This document shows positions 1 through 8,827 of a stretch of DNA of 64,000 bases, piece after piece. The notes below the pieces were generated by a model. That model did no database searches. It had not been told where the DNA came from and was given only the letters and a program-made list of their open reading frames with translations. Each line of letters starts with the position of its first letter. Position 1 is the first letter of the stretch. Origin of the DNA: Burkholderia thailandensis E264 (GTDB lineage Bacteria > Pseudomonadota > Gammaproteobacteria > Burkholderiales > Burkholderiaceae); NCBI RefSeq assembly GCF_000012365.1, contig NC_007651.1, forward strand, positions 2,418,001 to 2,482,000. The letters run 5' to 3'. A program made the translations under genes and the position numbers.

Positions 1-507
1 CGTCGTCGGGATGCCGAGGTGGTGCATCGCCTCGGAGCAGAGGTATTCGCGAATCGACGAGCGCAGCACCGCGCGGCCGTCGCCCATGCGCGAGTACGGC
101 GTGCGGCCCGCGCCCTTCAGTTGCAGCTCGTAGCGGCGGCCGTCGTGTTCCAGCTCGCCGATCGTGAGCGCGCGGCCGTCGCCGAGCTGGCCCGCCCATA
201 CGCCGAACTGGTGGCCCGAGTAAACCGACGCGTACGGCAGTGATGCCTGCGGCCAGTCGCGCGTCGGGTTGCCGCAGAACAGCCCGGCGAAGCCGGGCGC
301 GTCGCGCAGCGCGGGATCGAGGCCGAGCATGCGCGCCGCATCGTCGGAGAAGCCGACGACGTACGGCGCGGGCAGCGGCGCGGCGGGCTGCCGCGTGAGG
401 AACGCGGCGCCGAGTTGCAGGAACGCGCCGTCGCGCGGGGCGGCGAGCGTCGCGGCGAGATCGGGGAGAGTGGCGGCCGGTGCGGCCTCGGTTCTGGAAA
501 ACGACAT
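1..507 (-). CDS. selO: SelO/YdiU family protein adenylyltransferase, 5' part
   Basis: First 169 codons of a minus-strand gene whose 3' end lies beyond the left edge. SelO (YdiU, UPF0061) is a pseudokinase-fold enzyme that transfers AMP from ATP to Ser/Thr/Tyr of target proteins. The visible part has the family block [18 protein letters not shown] followed by the [20 protein letters not shown] block, which includes nucleotide-binding residues. The ATG at 505-507 gives the N-terminus [10 protein letters not shown]. The gene diverges from the acyl-CoA ligase at 635, so about 127 bp must hold both promoters. The C-terminus, where some homologues carry selenocysteine, cannot be assessed here. Confidence 0.9.
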   Translation of the reverse strand, partial: MSFSRTEAAPAATLPDLAATLAAPRDGAFLQLGAAFLTRQPAAPLPAPYVVGFSDDAARMLGLDPALRDAPGFAGLFCGNPTRDWPQASLPYASVYSGHQFGVWAGQLGDGRALTIGELEHDGRRYELQLKGAGRTPYSRMGDGRAVLRSSIREYLCSEAMHHLGIPTT

Positions 508-634
508 GTTGCTGACCGGTAAGTTAGCCGATATTGTAAGTCCGCGCCGCGCGGGGCGCTCGAAGCCGCCCGCGCGCCGTCGAGCCGTTTGCAGCAGACC
601 GTATCGGACAAATACTTCAGGGAGAAGGAAGACG

Positions 635-2275
635 ATGGGTAAGCCGTTGCTGGGCCAGATGATGGATATGCCGCTTCTCGTGTCGTCGCTGATCGCGCAT
701 GCGGCGCGGCATGCGGGTGACGTCGAGATCGTCTCGCGGCGCGTCGAGGGCGACATTCACCGCTATACCTATCGCGATTGCGAGGCGCGTTCCAAACGGC
801 TCGCGCAGGCGCTGACCCGCCTGGGCGTTGGCGTCGGCGACCGGATTGGAACGCTCGCGTGGAACGGCTACCGGCACGTCGAGGCATATTACGGGATCAG
901 CGGGATGGGCGCCGTCTGCCACACGATCAACCCGCGCCTCTTTCCCGAGCAGATCGCCTATATCGTCAATCACGCCGAAGACCGATACGTGCTCTTCGAC
1001 CTCACCTTCGCGCCGCTCGTCGACCAGCTCGCGCCGCAATGTCCGAACGTCAAAGGCTGGATCGCGATGACGGACGACGCGCATCTGCCGAGGGGCGCGA
1101 CGCCTTATCTCTGCTACGAGACGCTCGTCGGCGCGCAGGACGGCGATTATGCGTGGCCGCTCCTCGACGAGCGGCAGGCGTCGTCGCTTTGCTACACGTC
1201 CGGCACGACGGGCCACCCGAAGGGCGCGCTCTATTCGCACCGCTCGACGGTGCTGCACGCATACGGCGCGGCGCTTCCCGATGCGATGGGGCTGTCGTCG
1301 CGCGACGCGGCGCTGCCCGTCGTGCCGATGTTCCATGTCAACGCGTGGGGGCTCCCGTACACGGCGGCGCTCACGGGCACGAAGCTGGTGCTGCCCGGCA
1401 AGGACCTCGACGGCAAATCGCTGTACGAACTGATCGAAAGCGAGCGCGTGACGTTCTCGGCGGGCGTGCCGACCGTCTGGCTCGGCCTGCTCGCATACAT
1501 GCGCGAGGCCGGCGTGCGCTTCTCGACGCTCGATCGAACGGTGATCGGCGGCTCCGCATGCCCGCCGTCGATGCTCGAGACGTTCGAGGACGTCTACGAC
1601 GTGCGCGTGATTCACGCCTGGGGGATGACCGAGCTGTCGCCGCTCGGCACGCTGTCGAAGCTCAACTGGGCGCAGTCGCAGCGCAGCGTCGACGAGCAGC
1701 GGCGGCTCCTCGAGAAGCAGGGCAGGGTGATCTACGGGATCGACATGCGGATCGTCGGCGACGACGGCCGCGAACTGCCGTGGGACGGCGTCGCGTTCGG
1801 CGACCTGCAGGTGTGCGGGCCGTGGGTGATCGACCGCTATTTCGGGATCGACGCGTCGCCGCTCGTCGACGGCTGGTTTCCGACGGGCGACGTCGCGACG
1901 ATCGACGCCGACGGCTTCCTGCAGATCACCGACCGCAGCAAGGACGTGATCAAGTCGGGCGGCGAGTGGATCAGCTCGATCGACGTCGAGAACGTCGCGG
2001 TCGCGCACCCGGCTGTTGCCGAGGCCGCGTGCATCGCGTGCGCGCATCCGAAATGGACCGAGCGGCCGCTTCTCGTCGTCGTCAAGCGCGCCGGCATGGA
2101 CGTGACGCGCGGCGAGTTGCTCGCGTTCTATGACGGCAAGGTGGCGAAATGGTGGATTCCGGACGACGTCGTGTTCGTCGACGCGCTGCCGCACACGGCG
2201 ACGGGCAAGCTGCAAAAGCTCAAGCTGCGCGAACAGTTCCGGGACCACGTGTTGCCGACGGCGGTCGACGCGTAG
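635..2275 (+). CDS. AMP-dependent acyl-CoA synthetase (fatty-acid CoA ligase)
   Basis: 546-residue member of the ANL (AMP-forming) superfamily, which activates carboxylic acids, probably medium or long fatty acids, to acyl-CoA through an acyl-adenylate. The P-loop-like motif [11 protein letters not shown] is at about residues 187-197. The adenylate motif [12 protein letters not shown] and hinge [15 protein letters not shown] follow, with the C-terminal [10 protein letters not shown] lysine motif. The ATG at 635 is chosen because GGAGAAGGAAG lies just upstream; the long upstream extension of the frame has no family similarity. It sits 205 bp before fadB and fits as the first step of the beta-oxidation block. 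Substrate length cannot be read from the sequence. Confidence 0.93.
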   Translation: MGKPLLGQMMDMPLLVSSLIAHAARHAGDVEIVSRRVEGDIHRYTYRDCEARSKRLAQALTRLGVGVGDRIGTLAWNGYRHVEAYYGISGMGAVCHTINPRLFPEQIAYIVNHAEDRYVLFDLTFAPLVDQLAPQCPNVKGWIAMTDDAHLPRGATPYLCYETLVGAQDGDYAWPLLDERQASSLCYTSGTTGHPKGALYSHRSTVLHAYGAALPDAMGLSSRDAALPVVPMFHVNAWGLPYTAALTGTKLVLPGKDLDGKSLYELIESERVTFSAGVPTVWLGLLAYMREAGVRFSTLDRTVIGGSACPPSMLETFEDVYDVRVIHAWGMTELSPLGTLSKLNWAQSQRSVDEQRRLLEKQGRVIYGIDMRIVGDDGRELPWDGVAFGDLQVCGPWVIDRYFGIDASPLVDGWFPTGDVATIDADGFLQITDRSKDVIKSGGEWISSIDVENVAVAHPAVAEAACIACAHPKWTERPLLVVVKRAGMDVTRGELLAFYDGKVAKWWIPDDVVFVDALPHTATGKLQKLKLREQFRDHVLPTAVDA

Positions 2276-2332
2276 ACGCGCGGCCCGCCGGGCGCCCCGC
2301 GCGTGCAGGCCGCCGCGTGGGGCGTCACTAAA

Positions 2333-2361
2333 TTGAACGATCGTTCTTTTTTGTTGTATCC
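2333..2361 (+). promoter_or_regulatory. Perfect palindrome GAACGATCGTTC in the fadB promoter region
   Basis: A 12-bp perfect inverted repeat at 2335-2346 lies 135 bp before the fadB ATG, in the only conspicuously AT-containing stretch between the ligase and fadB. TTGAAC (2333-2338) and a TGTATC-like hexamer (2355-2360, 16-bp spacing) could form a sigma-70 promoter overlapped by the palindrome. TetR-type regulators of fatty-acid degradation in beta- and gamma-proteobacteria bind sites of this general shape; assignment here is inference from position and symmetry. Confidence 0.5.
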
Positions 2362-2480
2362 TGCCTCTGTTTCTCAGAAAACGGCGCATCGTTCGCCCGG
2401 CAATGTCGCCGTTGGCGGACAATGACCGCATCACAGCTGGCGCCGCCGCACCGGCCGCGCATACGCATGGAGGCAGGCAG

Positions 2481-4565
2481 ATGGCAGTGGACTACACGAC
2501 TCGCGACGGCGTCGCCGTCATCACGCTCAACAATCCGCCCGTCAACGGCCTCGGCCTGTCGACGCGGCTCGGCATCATGGAAGGGCTCGAACGCGCGCAG
2601 CGCGACCCGGCCATCGCGGCGATCGTGCTCGCGGGCGCGGGCCGCGCGTTCTCGGGCGGCGCGGACATCACCGAATTCAACACGCCGAAGGCGCTGCAGG
2701 AACCGACGCTGCACACCGTGATCGACGCGGTGGAGGCGAGCGGCAAGCCCGTCGTCGTCGCGATCCACAGCGTCGCGATGGGCGGCGGTCTCGAGCTCGC
2801 GCTCGGCGCGCATTACCGCGTCGCGTCGCCCGGCGCGCAGATCGCGCTGCCGGAGGTGAAGCTCGGCCTGTTGCCCGGCGCGGGCGGCACGCAGCGCCTG
2901 CCGCGCGCGGTTGGCCTCGAAACCGCGCTGAACATGATCGTCTCCGGCGCGCCCGTGCCGTCCGAGCAACTCGCGAAAAGCGGCCTCTTCGACGCGTTCG
3001 TCGAAGGCGACCTGCTCGACGCGGCCGTCGCGTTCGCGCGCAAGGCCGGCGCGGCGAGCGGCCCGCATCCGCGCGTGCGCGATCGCGAGATCGTCCATGA
3101 CAACGCGGCGGGCTTCATCCAGTTCGCGCGCAACAGCGTGAAGGCCGTCGCGCAGCACTATCCGGCGCCGCACAAGTGCATCGACGCGATCGAGGCGGGC
3201 GTGCTGCAAGGCTTCGGCAAGGGACTCGCGTTCGAGCGCGACTGCTTCGTCGCGCTCGTGCAGACGCCCGAGAGCCGCGCGCTGCGCCACGCGTTCTTCG
3301 GCGAGCGCGCGGCGAGCAAGATTCCCGACGTGCCGGCCGACACACCCGTGCGCGAGATCAAGTCGGTCGCGGTGATCGGCGCGGGCACGATGGGCGGCGG
3401 GATCGCGATGAATTTCCTGAACGCGGGGCTGCCCGTCACGTTGCTCGAGACCAAGCAGGAAGCGCTCGATCGCGGGCTCGCGACGATCCGCAGGAACTAC
3501 GACGCGCAGGTGAAGAAGGGCAAGCTCACGCAGGAAAAGCTCGACGCGCGGATGGCGCTCATCCGCCCGACGCTCGCATACGACGACCTGAAGGACGCCG
3601 ATCTCGTGATCGAGGCGGTGTTCGAGGAGCTCGGCGTGAAGGAGCAGGTGTTCAGGCGGCTCGACGAGGTGGCGAAGCCGGGCGCGATCCTCGCGTCGAA
3701 CACGTCGACGCTCGACGTGAACAAGATCGCCGCGTTCACGAAGCGCCCGCAGGACGTCGTCGGCATGCACTTCTTCAGCCCGGCGAACGTGATGAAGCTG
3801 CTCGAAGTGGTGCGCGGCGGGCAGACCGCGAAGGACGTGCTCGCCACCGTGATGCAGCTCGCGAAGAAGATCCGCAAGACGGCGGTCGTGTCCGGCGTGT
3901 GCGACGGCTTCATCGGCAACCGGATGGTCGAGCAGTACATCCGCCAGGCGCTCTTCATGCTCGAAGAGGGCGCGCTGCCCGCGCAGGTCGACCGCGCGAT
4001 CGAGACCTTCGGTTTCGCGATGGGGCCGTTCCGGATGAGCGACCTCGCCGGCAACGACATCGGTTGGGCGATCCGCAAGCGCCGCTACGTCGAGCAGCCG
4101 GATCTGCACTACTCGAAGATCGCCGATCGCCTGTGCGAGCAGGGCCGCTTCGGCCAGAAGACGGGCGCGGGCTGGTACGACTACGTGCCGGGCGAGCGCC
4201 GGGCGAAACCGTCGAAGCTCGTCGACGAGATGATCGTCGCGTATTCGAGCGAGCGCGGGCTCGAGCGGCGCGAGATCGGCGACGACGAGATCGTCGAGCG
4301 GCTCGTCTACTCGCTCGTCAACGAGGGCGCGAAGATCCTTGAGGAGAAGATCGCGTCGAAGGCGTCCGACATCGACATGGTGTACCTGACGGGCTACGGC
4401 TTTCCGCTCTGGCGCGGCGGCCCGATGCTGTACGCGGACACGGTCGGCCTCTACAACGTCGAGCGCGCGATGCGCGGCTATGCCCAGCGCGCGAACGGCG
4501 ATGCGTGGCAGATCGCGCCTTCGATCGTCGAGCTCGCGAAAAGCGGGCGCGGGTTCAACGCGTGA
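2481..4565 (+). CDS. fadB: Bifunctional enoyl-CoA hydratase / 3-hydroxyacyl-CoA dehydrogenase (FadB/FadJ type)
   Basis: 694-residue trifunctional-type beta-oxidation protein. The N-terminal crotonase domain has GGGLEL with Glu105 and LPEVKLG with Glu125, the two catalytic glutamates 20 residues apart. The oxyanion-hole segment AGRAFSGGADIT is at about 54-64. A Rossmann NAD site VIGAGTMGGG starts near residue 298, followed by the dehydrogenase motif MHFFSPANVMKLLEVVRG. It hydrates trans-2-enoyl-CoA and oxidises 3-hydroxyacyl-CoA. The ATG at 2481 follows GGAGGCAGGCAG; an earlier in-frame ATG at 2403 has no ribosome-binding site. The partner thiolase is at 5301, with pncA between. FadB versus FadJ subtype is not decided. 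Confidence 0.93.
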   Translation: MAVDYTTRDGVAVITLNNPPVNGLGLSTRLGIMEGLERAQRDPAIAAIVLAGAGRAFSGGADITEFNTPKALQEPTLHTVIDAVEASGKPVVVAIHSVAMGGGLELALGAHYRVASPGAQIALPEVKLGLLPGAGGTQRLPRAVGLETALNMIVSGAPVPSEQLAKSGLFDAFVEGDLLDAAVAFARKAGAASGPHPRVRDREIVHDNAAGFIQFARNSVKAVAQHYPAPHKCIDAIEAGVLQGFGKGLAFERDCFVALVQTPESRALRHAFFGERAASKIPDVPADTPVREIKSVAVIGAGTMGGGIAMNFLNAGLPVTLLETKQEALDRGLATIRRNYDAQVKKGKLTQEKLDARMALIRPTLAYDDLKDADLVIEAVFEELGVKEQVFRRLDEVAKPGAILASNTSTLDVNKIAAFTKRPQDVVGMHFFSPANVMKLLEVVRGGQTAKDVLATVMQLAKKIRKTAVVSGVCDGFIGNRMVEQYIRQALFMLEEGALPAQVDRAIETFGFAMGPFRMSDLAGNDIGWAIRKRRYVEQPDLHYSKIADRLCEQGRFGQKTGAGWYDYVPGERRAKPSKLVDEMIVAYSSERGLERREIGDDEIVERLVYSLVNEGAKILEEKIASKASDIDMVYLTGYGFPLWRGGPMLYADTVGLYNVERAMRGYAQRANGDAWQIAPSIVELAKSGRGFNA

Positions 4566-4600
4566 CGCGCGGCCGCGTCGCCCATTGACAGAGCATCACG

Positions 4601-5239
4601 ATGCAGCGCACCGACGATGTCCTTCTCGTGATCGACGTGCAGAACGATTTCATGCCGGGCGGCGCGCTCGCGGTTGCGCACGGCGACGAAATCGTGCCGG
4701 TGATCAACCGGCTCGCCGCGCGCTTCGATCACGTCGTGCTGACGCAGGACTGGCATCCGCGCGATCACGTGTCGTTCGCGGCGAACCATCCGGGCCGCGC
4801 GCCGTTCTCGACCGTCGAGCTGCCGTACGGCGAGCAGGTGCTGTGGCCCGTGCATTGCGTGCAGGGCACGCAAGGCGCGGCGCTGCACGGCGATCTCGAC
4901 ATTCCGCACGCGCGGCTCGTGATCCGCAAGGGTCATGACGCGTCGGTCGACAGCTACTCGGCGTTCGTCGAAGCCGATCGCACGACGCCGACGGGGCTTG
5001 CCGGCTATCTGCGCGAGCTCGGCGCGAAGCGCGTGTGGTGCTGCGGGCTCGCGACGGACTATTGCGTCGCGTGGTCCGCGCTCGACGCGCGCGCCGCGGG
5101 CTTCGGCGCCGCCGTGATCGAGGACGCGTGCCGCGCGATCGATCTCGACGGCTCGCTCGCGCGCGCATGGGCGTCGCTCGCGGCGGCGGGCGTCGCGCGC
5201 GTGCGGTCGGCCGACGCCCATCCCGGCGTCGATCCGTGA
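4601..5239 (+). CDS. pncA: Nicotinamidase/pyrazinamidase
   Basis: 212-residue isochorismatase-fold amidase converting nicotinamide to nicotinate for NAD salvage; homologues also hydrolyse the drug pyrazinamide. The catalytic triad is visible: Asp12 in [12 protein letters not shown], Lys110 in VIRKGHD, and nucleophile Cys155 in [12 protein letters not shown]. The metal-site region ([10 protein letters not shown]) is intact. The gene lies 35 bp after fadB and 61 bp before the thiolase on the same strand, so it is probably co-transcribed with them. Length is normal for the family. Confidence 0.93.
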   Translation: MQRTDDVLLVIDVQNDFMPGGALAVAHGDEIVPVINRLAARFDHVVLTQDWHPRDHVSFAANHPGRAPFSTVELPYGEQVLWPVHCVQGTQGAALHGDLDIPHARLVIRKGHDASVDSYSAFVEADRTTPTGLAGYLRELGAKRVWCCGLATDYCVAWSALDARAAGFGAAVIEDACRAIDLDGSLARAWASLAAAGVARVRSADAHPGVDP

Positions 5240-5300
5240 TCATCGCCGTCGTTCATTTCATCGCATATCGATCCACAGAATTCAGAATCAGGAGACTCGG

Positions 5301-6479
5301 ATGACCGAAGCCGTAATCGTATCGACCGCCCGCACGGGGCTCGCGAAATCCTGGCGCGGCGCGTTCAACATGACGCACGGCGCGACGCTCGGCGGCCACG
5401 TGGTCGCGGCCGCCGTCGCGCGCGCGAAGCTCGATCCCGCGCGCGTCGAGGACGTGCTGATCGGCTGCGCGAATCCCGAGGGCGCGACGGGCGCGAACAT
5501 CGCGCGGCAGATCGCGCTGCGCGCGGGGTTGCCCGTCAGCGTGCCGGGGATGACCGTCAACCGTTTCTGCTCGTCGGGATTGCAGACGATCGCGCTCGCC
5601 GCGCAGCGCGTGATCGCGGGCGAGGGCGACGTGTTCGTCGCGGGCGGGGTCGAATCGATCTCGTGCGTGCAGAACGAGATGAACCGGCACATGCTGCGCG
5701 AGGGCTGGCTCGACGCGCACAAGCCGGAGATCTACTGGTCGATGCTGCAGACGGCCGAGAACGTCGCGAAGCGCTACGGCATCGCGAAGGAGCGCCAGGA
5801 CGAGTACGGCGTGAATTCGCAGCTTCGCGCGGCGGCCGCGCAGGCCGCGGGGCGATTCGACGCGGAGATCGTGCCGATCACCGTGCGCGCGGGCGTCGCC
5901 GACAAGGCGACGGGCCGTCTCTACACGAAGGACGTGACGCTCGCCGCCGACGAGGGCATTCGGCCCGACACGACGCTCGAAGGCGTCGCGAAGATCCGCT
6001 CGGCGCTGCCGGGAGGCGTGATTACCGCGGGCAACGCGAGCCAGTTCTCGGACGGCGCGGCCGCGTGCGTCGTGATGAACGCGAAGCTCGCCGAGCGCGA
6101 GGGCCTCGCGCCGCTCGGCATTTTCCGCGGTTTCGCGGTGGCCGGCTGCGAGCCGGACGAGATGGGCATCGGGCCCGTCTACGCGGTGCCGAAGCTGTTG
6201 AAGCAGGCGGGGCTCAAGGTGTCCGACATCGATCTGTGGGAGCTGAACGAGGCGTTCGCGGTGCAGGTGCTCTATTGCCGCGACACGCTCGGGATTCCCG
6301 ACGATCGGCTGAACGTGAACGGCGGCGCGATCGCGGTCGGCCATCCGTACGGCGTGTCGGGCGCGCGGCTCACGGGCCATGCGCTGATCGAGGGCAAGCG
6401 GCGCGGCGCGAAATACGTGGTCGTGACGATGTGCATCGGCGGCGGGCAGGGCGCGGCGGGATTGTTCGAGGTGGTGTGA
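5301..6479 (+). CDS. fadA: Acetyl-CoA C-acyltransferase (thiolase, FadA type)
   Basis: 392-residue degradative-type thiolase that cleaves 3-ketoacyl-CoA to acetyl-CoA and a shortened acyl-CoA. Nucleophile Cys90 is in [10 protein letters not shown], His348 in [13 protein letters not shown], and second catalytic Cys378 in [11 protein letters not shown]. The start follows CAGGAGACTCGG. Placement behind fadB and pncA makes it the likely partner of the FadB-type protein. Whether it serves fatty-acid degradation or another ketoacyl-CoA route cannot be decided from sequence, so the symbol is by context. Confidence 0.88.
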   Translation: MTEAVIVSTARTGLAKSWRGAFNMTHGATLGGHVVAAAVARAKLDPARVEDVLIGCANPEGATGANIARQIALRAGLPVSVPGMTVNRFCSSGLQTIALAAQRVIAGEGDVFVAGGVESISCVQNEMNRHMLREGWLDAHKPEIYWSMLQTAENVAKRYGIAKERQDEYGVNSQLRAAAAQAAGRFDAEIVPITVRAGVADKATGRLYTKDVTLAADEGIRPDTTLEGVAKIRSALPGGVITAGNASQFSDGAAACVVMNAKLAEREGLAPLGIFRGFAVAGCEPDEMGIGPVYAVPKLLKQAGLKVSDIDLWELNEAFAVQVLYCRDTLGIPDDRLNVNGGAIAVGHPYGVSGARLTGHALIEGKRRGAKYVVVTMCIGGGQGAAGLFEVV

Positions 6480-6803
6480 CGGCGGCACGCGCCGGGGCCG
6501 ACCGTGCGCCGTTCGGCGGCATCGCCGCGTCGATCGGACGGGTTCCCGCCGCCGCGCGCGTATTTTGCCGCGACATCGAACAAGCGGCAGGCGCTCGACA
6601 TCGGATCGATCCCGCCGCCGCGCGCTTCGTCGATCGGCGCGCGCCAGCGCGCATCGCGCGCTCGAACACGTATCGCGCGGCCGAGGCGGGCGGAACGCAG
6701 GCACGCACGAACGCACGAACGCACGAACGCATGCAGGGCGCTCGACCTTGCGCCGGCCGGCCCGGCGCGCCGGGCAAGCGGACCTCGGCGGTCGTTCCGC
6801 TAG
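6480..6803. other. Intergenic region between convergent fadA and an unknown ORF
   Basis: 324 bp without a supported gene. It holds the short tandem repeat at 6705-6728. No classic intrinsic terminator for fadA is obvious. The small frames here look like antisense shadows with arginine-rich low-complexity translations. Confidence 0.5.
6705..6728. repeat. Three perfect 8-bp tandem repeats (GCACGAAC)n
   Basis: Units at 6705-6712, 6713-6720 and 6721-6728 are identical, with a partial GCAC before and GCATGC after. Such 6-13 bp GC-rich arrays are the typical variable-number tandem repeats of the B. pseudomallei group (established knowledge). This one is noncoding. Confidence 0.8.
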
Positions 6804-7268
6804 TTAGTATTTCGGCGGTTTTCTCACGAAGGGCGACGGTATGCCCGCAAGCTTGCGGTCGATCGTTCCGTCCTTGATGCCTTCCAACTGAAGCGCGCGC
6901 TGCAACGGCGACGCGGGCGTGACGGGCTTCGCTTTGTTGTGCCGGGGCGCGACGCCGAGCCGCTTGCCGAGATGGTAGATGCCGGAAAGCGTGCGTGCTT
7001 CCCATCCCGGATACTTGCCGTTCGCGACCCAGTCACGCGTCAGAAAATAGTGCTCGACACAGGCCATGATTTCGTCGTCCTTGTCGACGAGATTGCCGGG
7101 CAAATTCGGCGGCGGCGAAACGCCGCCGAAACCGGCGTTCCGCACCAGGTACAGATCGCGTGCAATCCGTTCGGACCGTTCGGTGGCGGACGAGATGCCC
7201 AACACGGTCGAGTAGTGGCGATCCCAGCGCGCGATGAGCGTGCGGATCGTCGATTCCTTGGGGAACAC
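6804..7268 (-). CDS. Hypothetical protein, 154 residues
   Basis: I do not recognise this protein. It begins with GTG (7266-7268) preceded by AAGGAG at a 6-nt distance, a strong ribosome-binding site that supports translation. The product is soluble-looking, with no signal peptide or membrane segment. Composition is normal for a real gene: Trp-rich helices, the segment LTRDWVANGKYPGWEARTL, and a basic Pro-rich tail. Codon use is visibly less GC3-biased than its neighbours, suggesting a more recent arrival. It stands alone between fadA and a long intergenic region, so context gives no function. Confidence 0.7.
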   Translation of the reverse strand: MFPKESTIRTLIARWDRHYSTVLGISSATERSERIARDLYLVRNAGFGGVSPPPNLPGNLVDKDDEIMACVEHYFLTRDWVANGKYPGWEARTLSGIYHLGKRLGVAPRHNKAKPVTPASPLQRALQLEGIKDGTIDRKLAGIPSPFVRKPPKY

Positions 7269-7946
7269 TTTGCGCTCCTTGCGTTCAGGTGGAGCATGCG
7301 CGAACCGACCGCCGACGTCGCATCGCTCCCGTCTCCGATGTGTCCGGGCGTCATTCGAGTGTCGGGCGGCGGCGTCTTTGGCAGGATTCGACGTGGCGCG
7401 GGAATCGGCATTCGGATGCCCGATCGCGCGGCGATGCGCGCCGTCGGCGTTCGGCGCGGCTATCGTCAGGCAAAAAGCAGTATAGGACGAGCGGCGCGAT
7501 TAGCCAGCGCCCCGTCGGCCGCGTGCGAGGGCGCAGCGTGTGACGGCGAACGCGCGGGCGGCGAGCCGTGGCGAACCGGCCCCCGGTTCGTGCGCCGCAC
7601 AAGGAGGCGCAATGCCGGGCGACGGGGGCCGGATCTGCCGCGCGTTTCGCACTCGCCCGCGCGCTGCCGCTTCGCGGGACTTTGCGCAAGACCCATCGGA
7701 ATCGATAAGTTTGGTAGGCTTGCTGTCTGCCTCGGCGCGGCGGATGTCGGCGGCGATTTCGAGCGGCTCGGGCAAACGACGGATGTCGGCGGACTTCCCG
7801 GATCGCCGGATCGCCGTCGCCGAGAACGCCTCTGGCTTTGGCGGCGGGCGCTGCGGCCAAGCATGCGGGCGGCTGCGCGCATCGGAAGCGGGCCGCGCGC
7901 CGGCGAGGCGAATATTGACGAACGATTGCGAAGGGCGACGAACACC
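7269..7946. other. 678-bp gene-poor interval
   Basis: No frame here shows convincing protein-like composition; long frames on both strands are Arg/Ala/Pro-rich shadows. The segment CGGATGTCGGCGG occurs twice, at 7741-7753 and 7780-7792. The interval should hold the promoters of the divergent genes at 7268 and 7947. Confidence 0.45.
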
Positions 7947-8261
7947 ATGATCAGACACATCGTAAGCTGGAAACTCAAGGAATCGGCCGAAGGCGCGACG
8001 CGCGCGCAGAACGCGCAGAAGCTGAAGGAAAAGCTCGAAGCGTGCCGCGGCATCGTGCCGGGGCTGCTCCATCTCGAAGTCGGGCTCGCGACGCCCGGCC
8101 TCGAGGCGACCTGCGACGTCGTGCTCGTCTCTGATTTCGCCGACAAGGCCGCGCTCGACGCGTATCAGGTGCATCCGGTGCACGAGGCGGTGAAGAAATT
8201 CGTCGGCGCGGTGCGCGAGAGCCGCGAGTGCATCGATTATCTCGTCGACGACGTGCGATGA
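7947..8261 (+). CDS. Dabb (stress-responsive A/B barrel) domain protein
   Basis: 104-residue single Dabb domain. The start MIRHIVSWKLKE and the pattern with VDHAxxxL-like core (HLEVGLATPG, DVVLVSDFADKAALDAYQVHPVH) match the ferredoxin-like dimeric barrel family. Members are small cytosolic proteins of mostly unknown function. The stop codon overlaps the start of the following thioesterase (ATGA), so the two are translationally coupled. Confidence 0.85.
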   Translation: MIRHIVSWKLKESAEGATRAQNAQKLKEKLEACRGIVPGLLHLEVGLATPGLEATCDVVLVSDFADKAALDAYQVHPVHEAVKKFVGAVRESRECIDYLVDDVR

Positions 8262-8740
8262 GCGCCGGTTCCGCCACGACCGGCCGCGAGCCGGCGATCG
8301 AAAGCCCGTTCGTCGACGCGCTCGGCGTGCAGCTCGTGTCCGCGAAGGACGGCGCGAGCGAGATCGTGCTGCCGCTCGACGAGCAGCACATGAACACGTG
8401 GAACATCGCGCACGGCGGCGTCACGATGACGCTGGCCGACGTCGCGCTCGCGATGGCCGCGCGCAGCCTGACCGACGACGGCGTCGGCGTCGTCACGGTC
8501 GAGATGAAGGTGAATTTCATGCAGCCGGGGCGGGGCGAGTTGCGCGCGTACGGCCGCGTGCTGCACCGCTCGACGACGATGGCGTATTGCGAAGGCGAGG
8601 TCCGCGACAGCGCGGGCCATTTCGTCGCGAAGGCGCTCGGCACGTTCAAGTACATGAAGCGGCTCGCGGTCGGCCGCGACATCGCGCGGCAGCGCACCCG
8701 CACCGATCCGGGCGCGCATCCCGGCCCGAGCGACGCGTGA
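8258..8740 (+). CDS. PaaI-type hotdog-fold acyl-CoA thioesterase
   Basis: 160-residue hotdog protein. It has the PaaI/YbgC-like core HMNTWNIAHGGVTMTLADVALAMAA, in which the HGG turn and a downstream Asp act in hydrolysis of acyl-CoA thioesters, then VTVEMKVNFMQPG. The chosen ATG at 8258 overlaps the Dabb stop by four bases. A strong hairpin follows at 8751, closing the two-gene unit. The 25-residue C-terminal tail is basic and probably disordered. Substrate unknown. Confidence 0.85.
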   Translation: MSAGSATTGREPAIESPFVDALGVQLVSAKDGASEIVLPLDEQHMNTWNIAHGGVTMTLADVALAMAARSLTDDGVGVVTVEMKVNFMQPGRGELRAYGRVLHRSTTMAYCEGEVRDSAGHFVAKALGTFKYMKRLAVGRDIARQRTRTDPGAHPGPSDA

Positions 8741-8750
8741 TGCAATCGAG

Positions 8751-8777
8751 CGGCCCCGCCCATCGGCGGGGCCGTTT
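8751..8777 (+). terminator. Intrinsic terminator after the thioesterase gene
   Basis: Perfect 10-bp stem CGGCCCCGCC / GGCGGGGCCG (8751-8760 and 8765-8774), loop CATC, followed by TTT. It lies 10 bp after the thioesterase stop. Confidence 0.75.
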
Positions 8778-8827
8778 GCCGTCGGCGCGGCCGCGCGCGC
8801 GACGATGGACAGACAAGGAGGCAGGCG

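Noticed and set aside
2403..2480. Upstream ATG at 2403 as the fadB start
   Set aside because: It adds 26 residues without homology and has no Shine-Dalgarno, while GGAGGCAGGCAG directly precedes 2481.
7351..7860. 169-residue minus-strand frame in the gap before the Dabb gene
   Set aside because: Arg/Ala-rich with no ribosome-binding site or recognisable motif; typical noncoding frame at this GC content.
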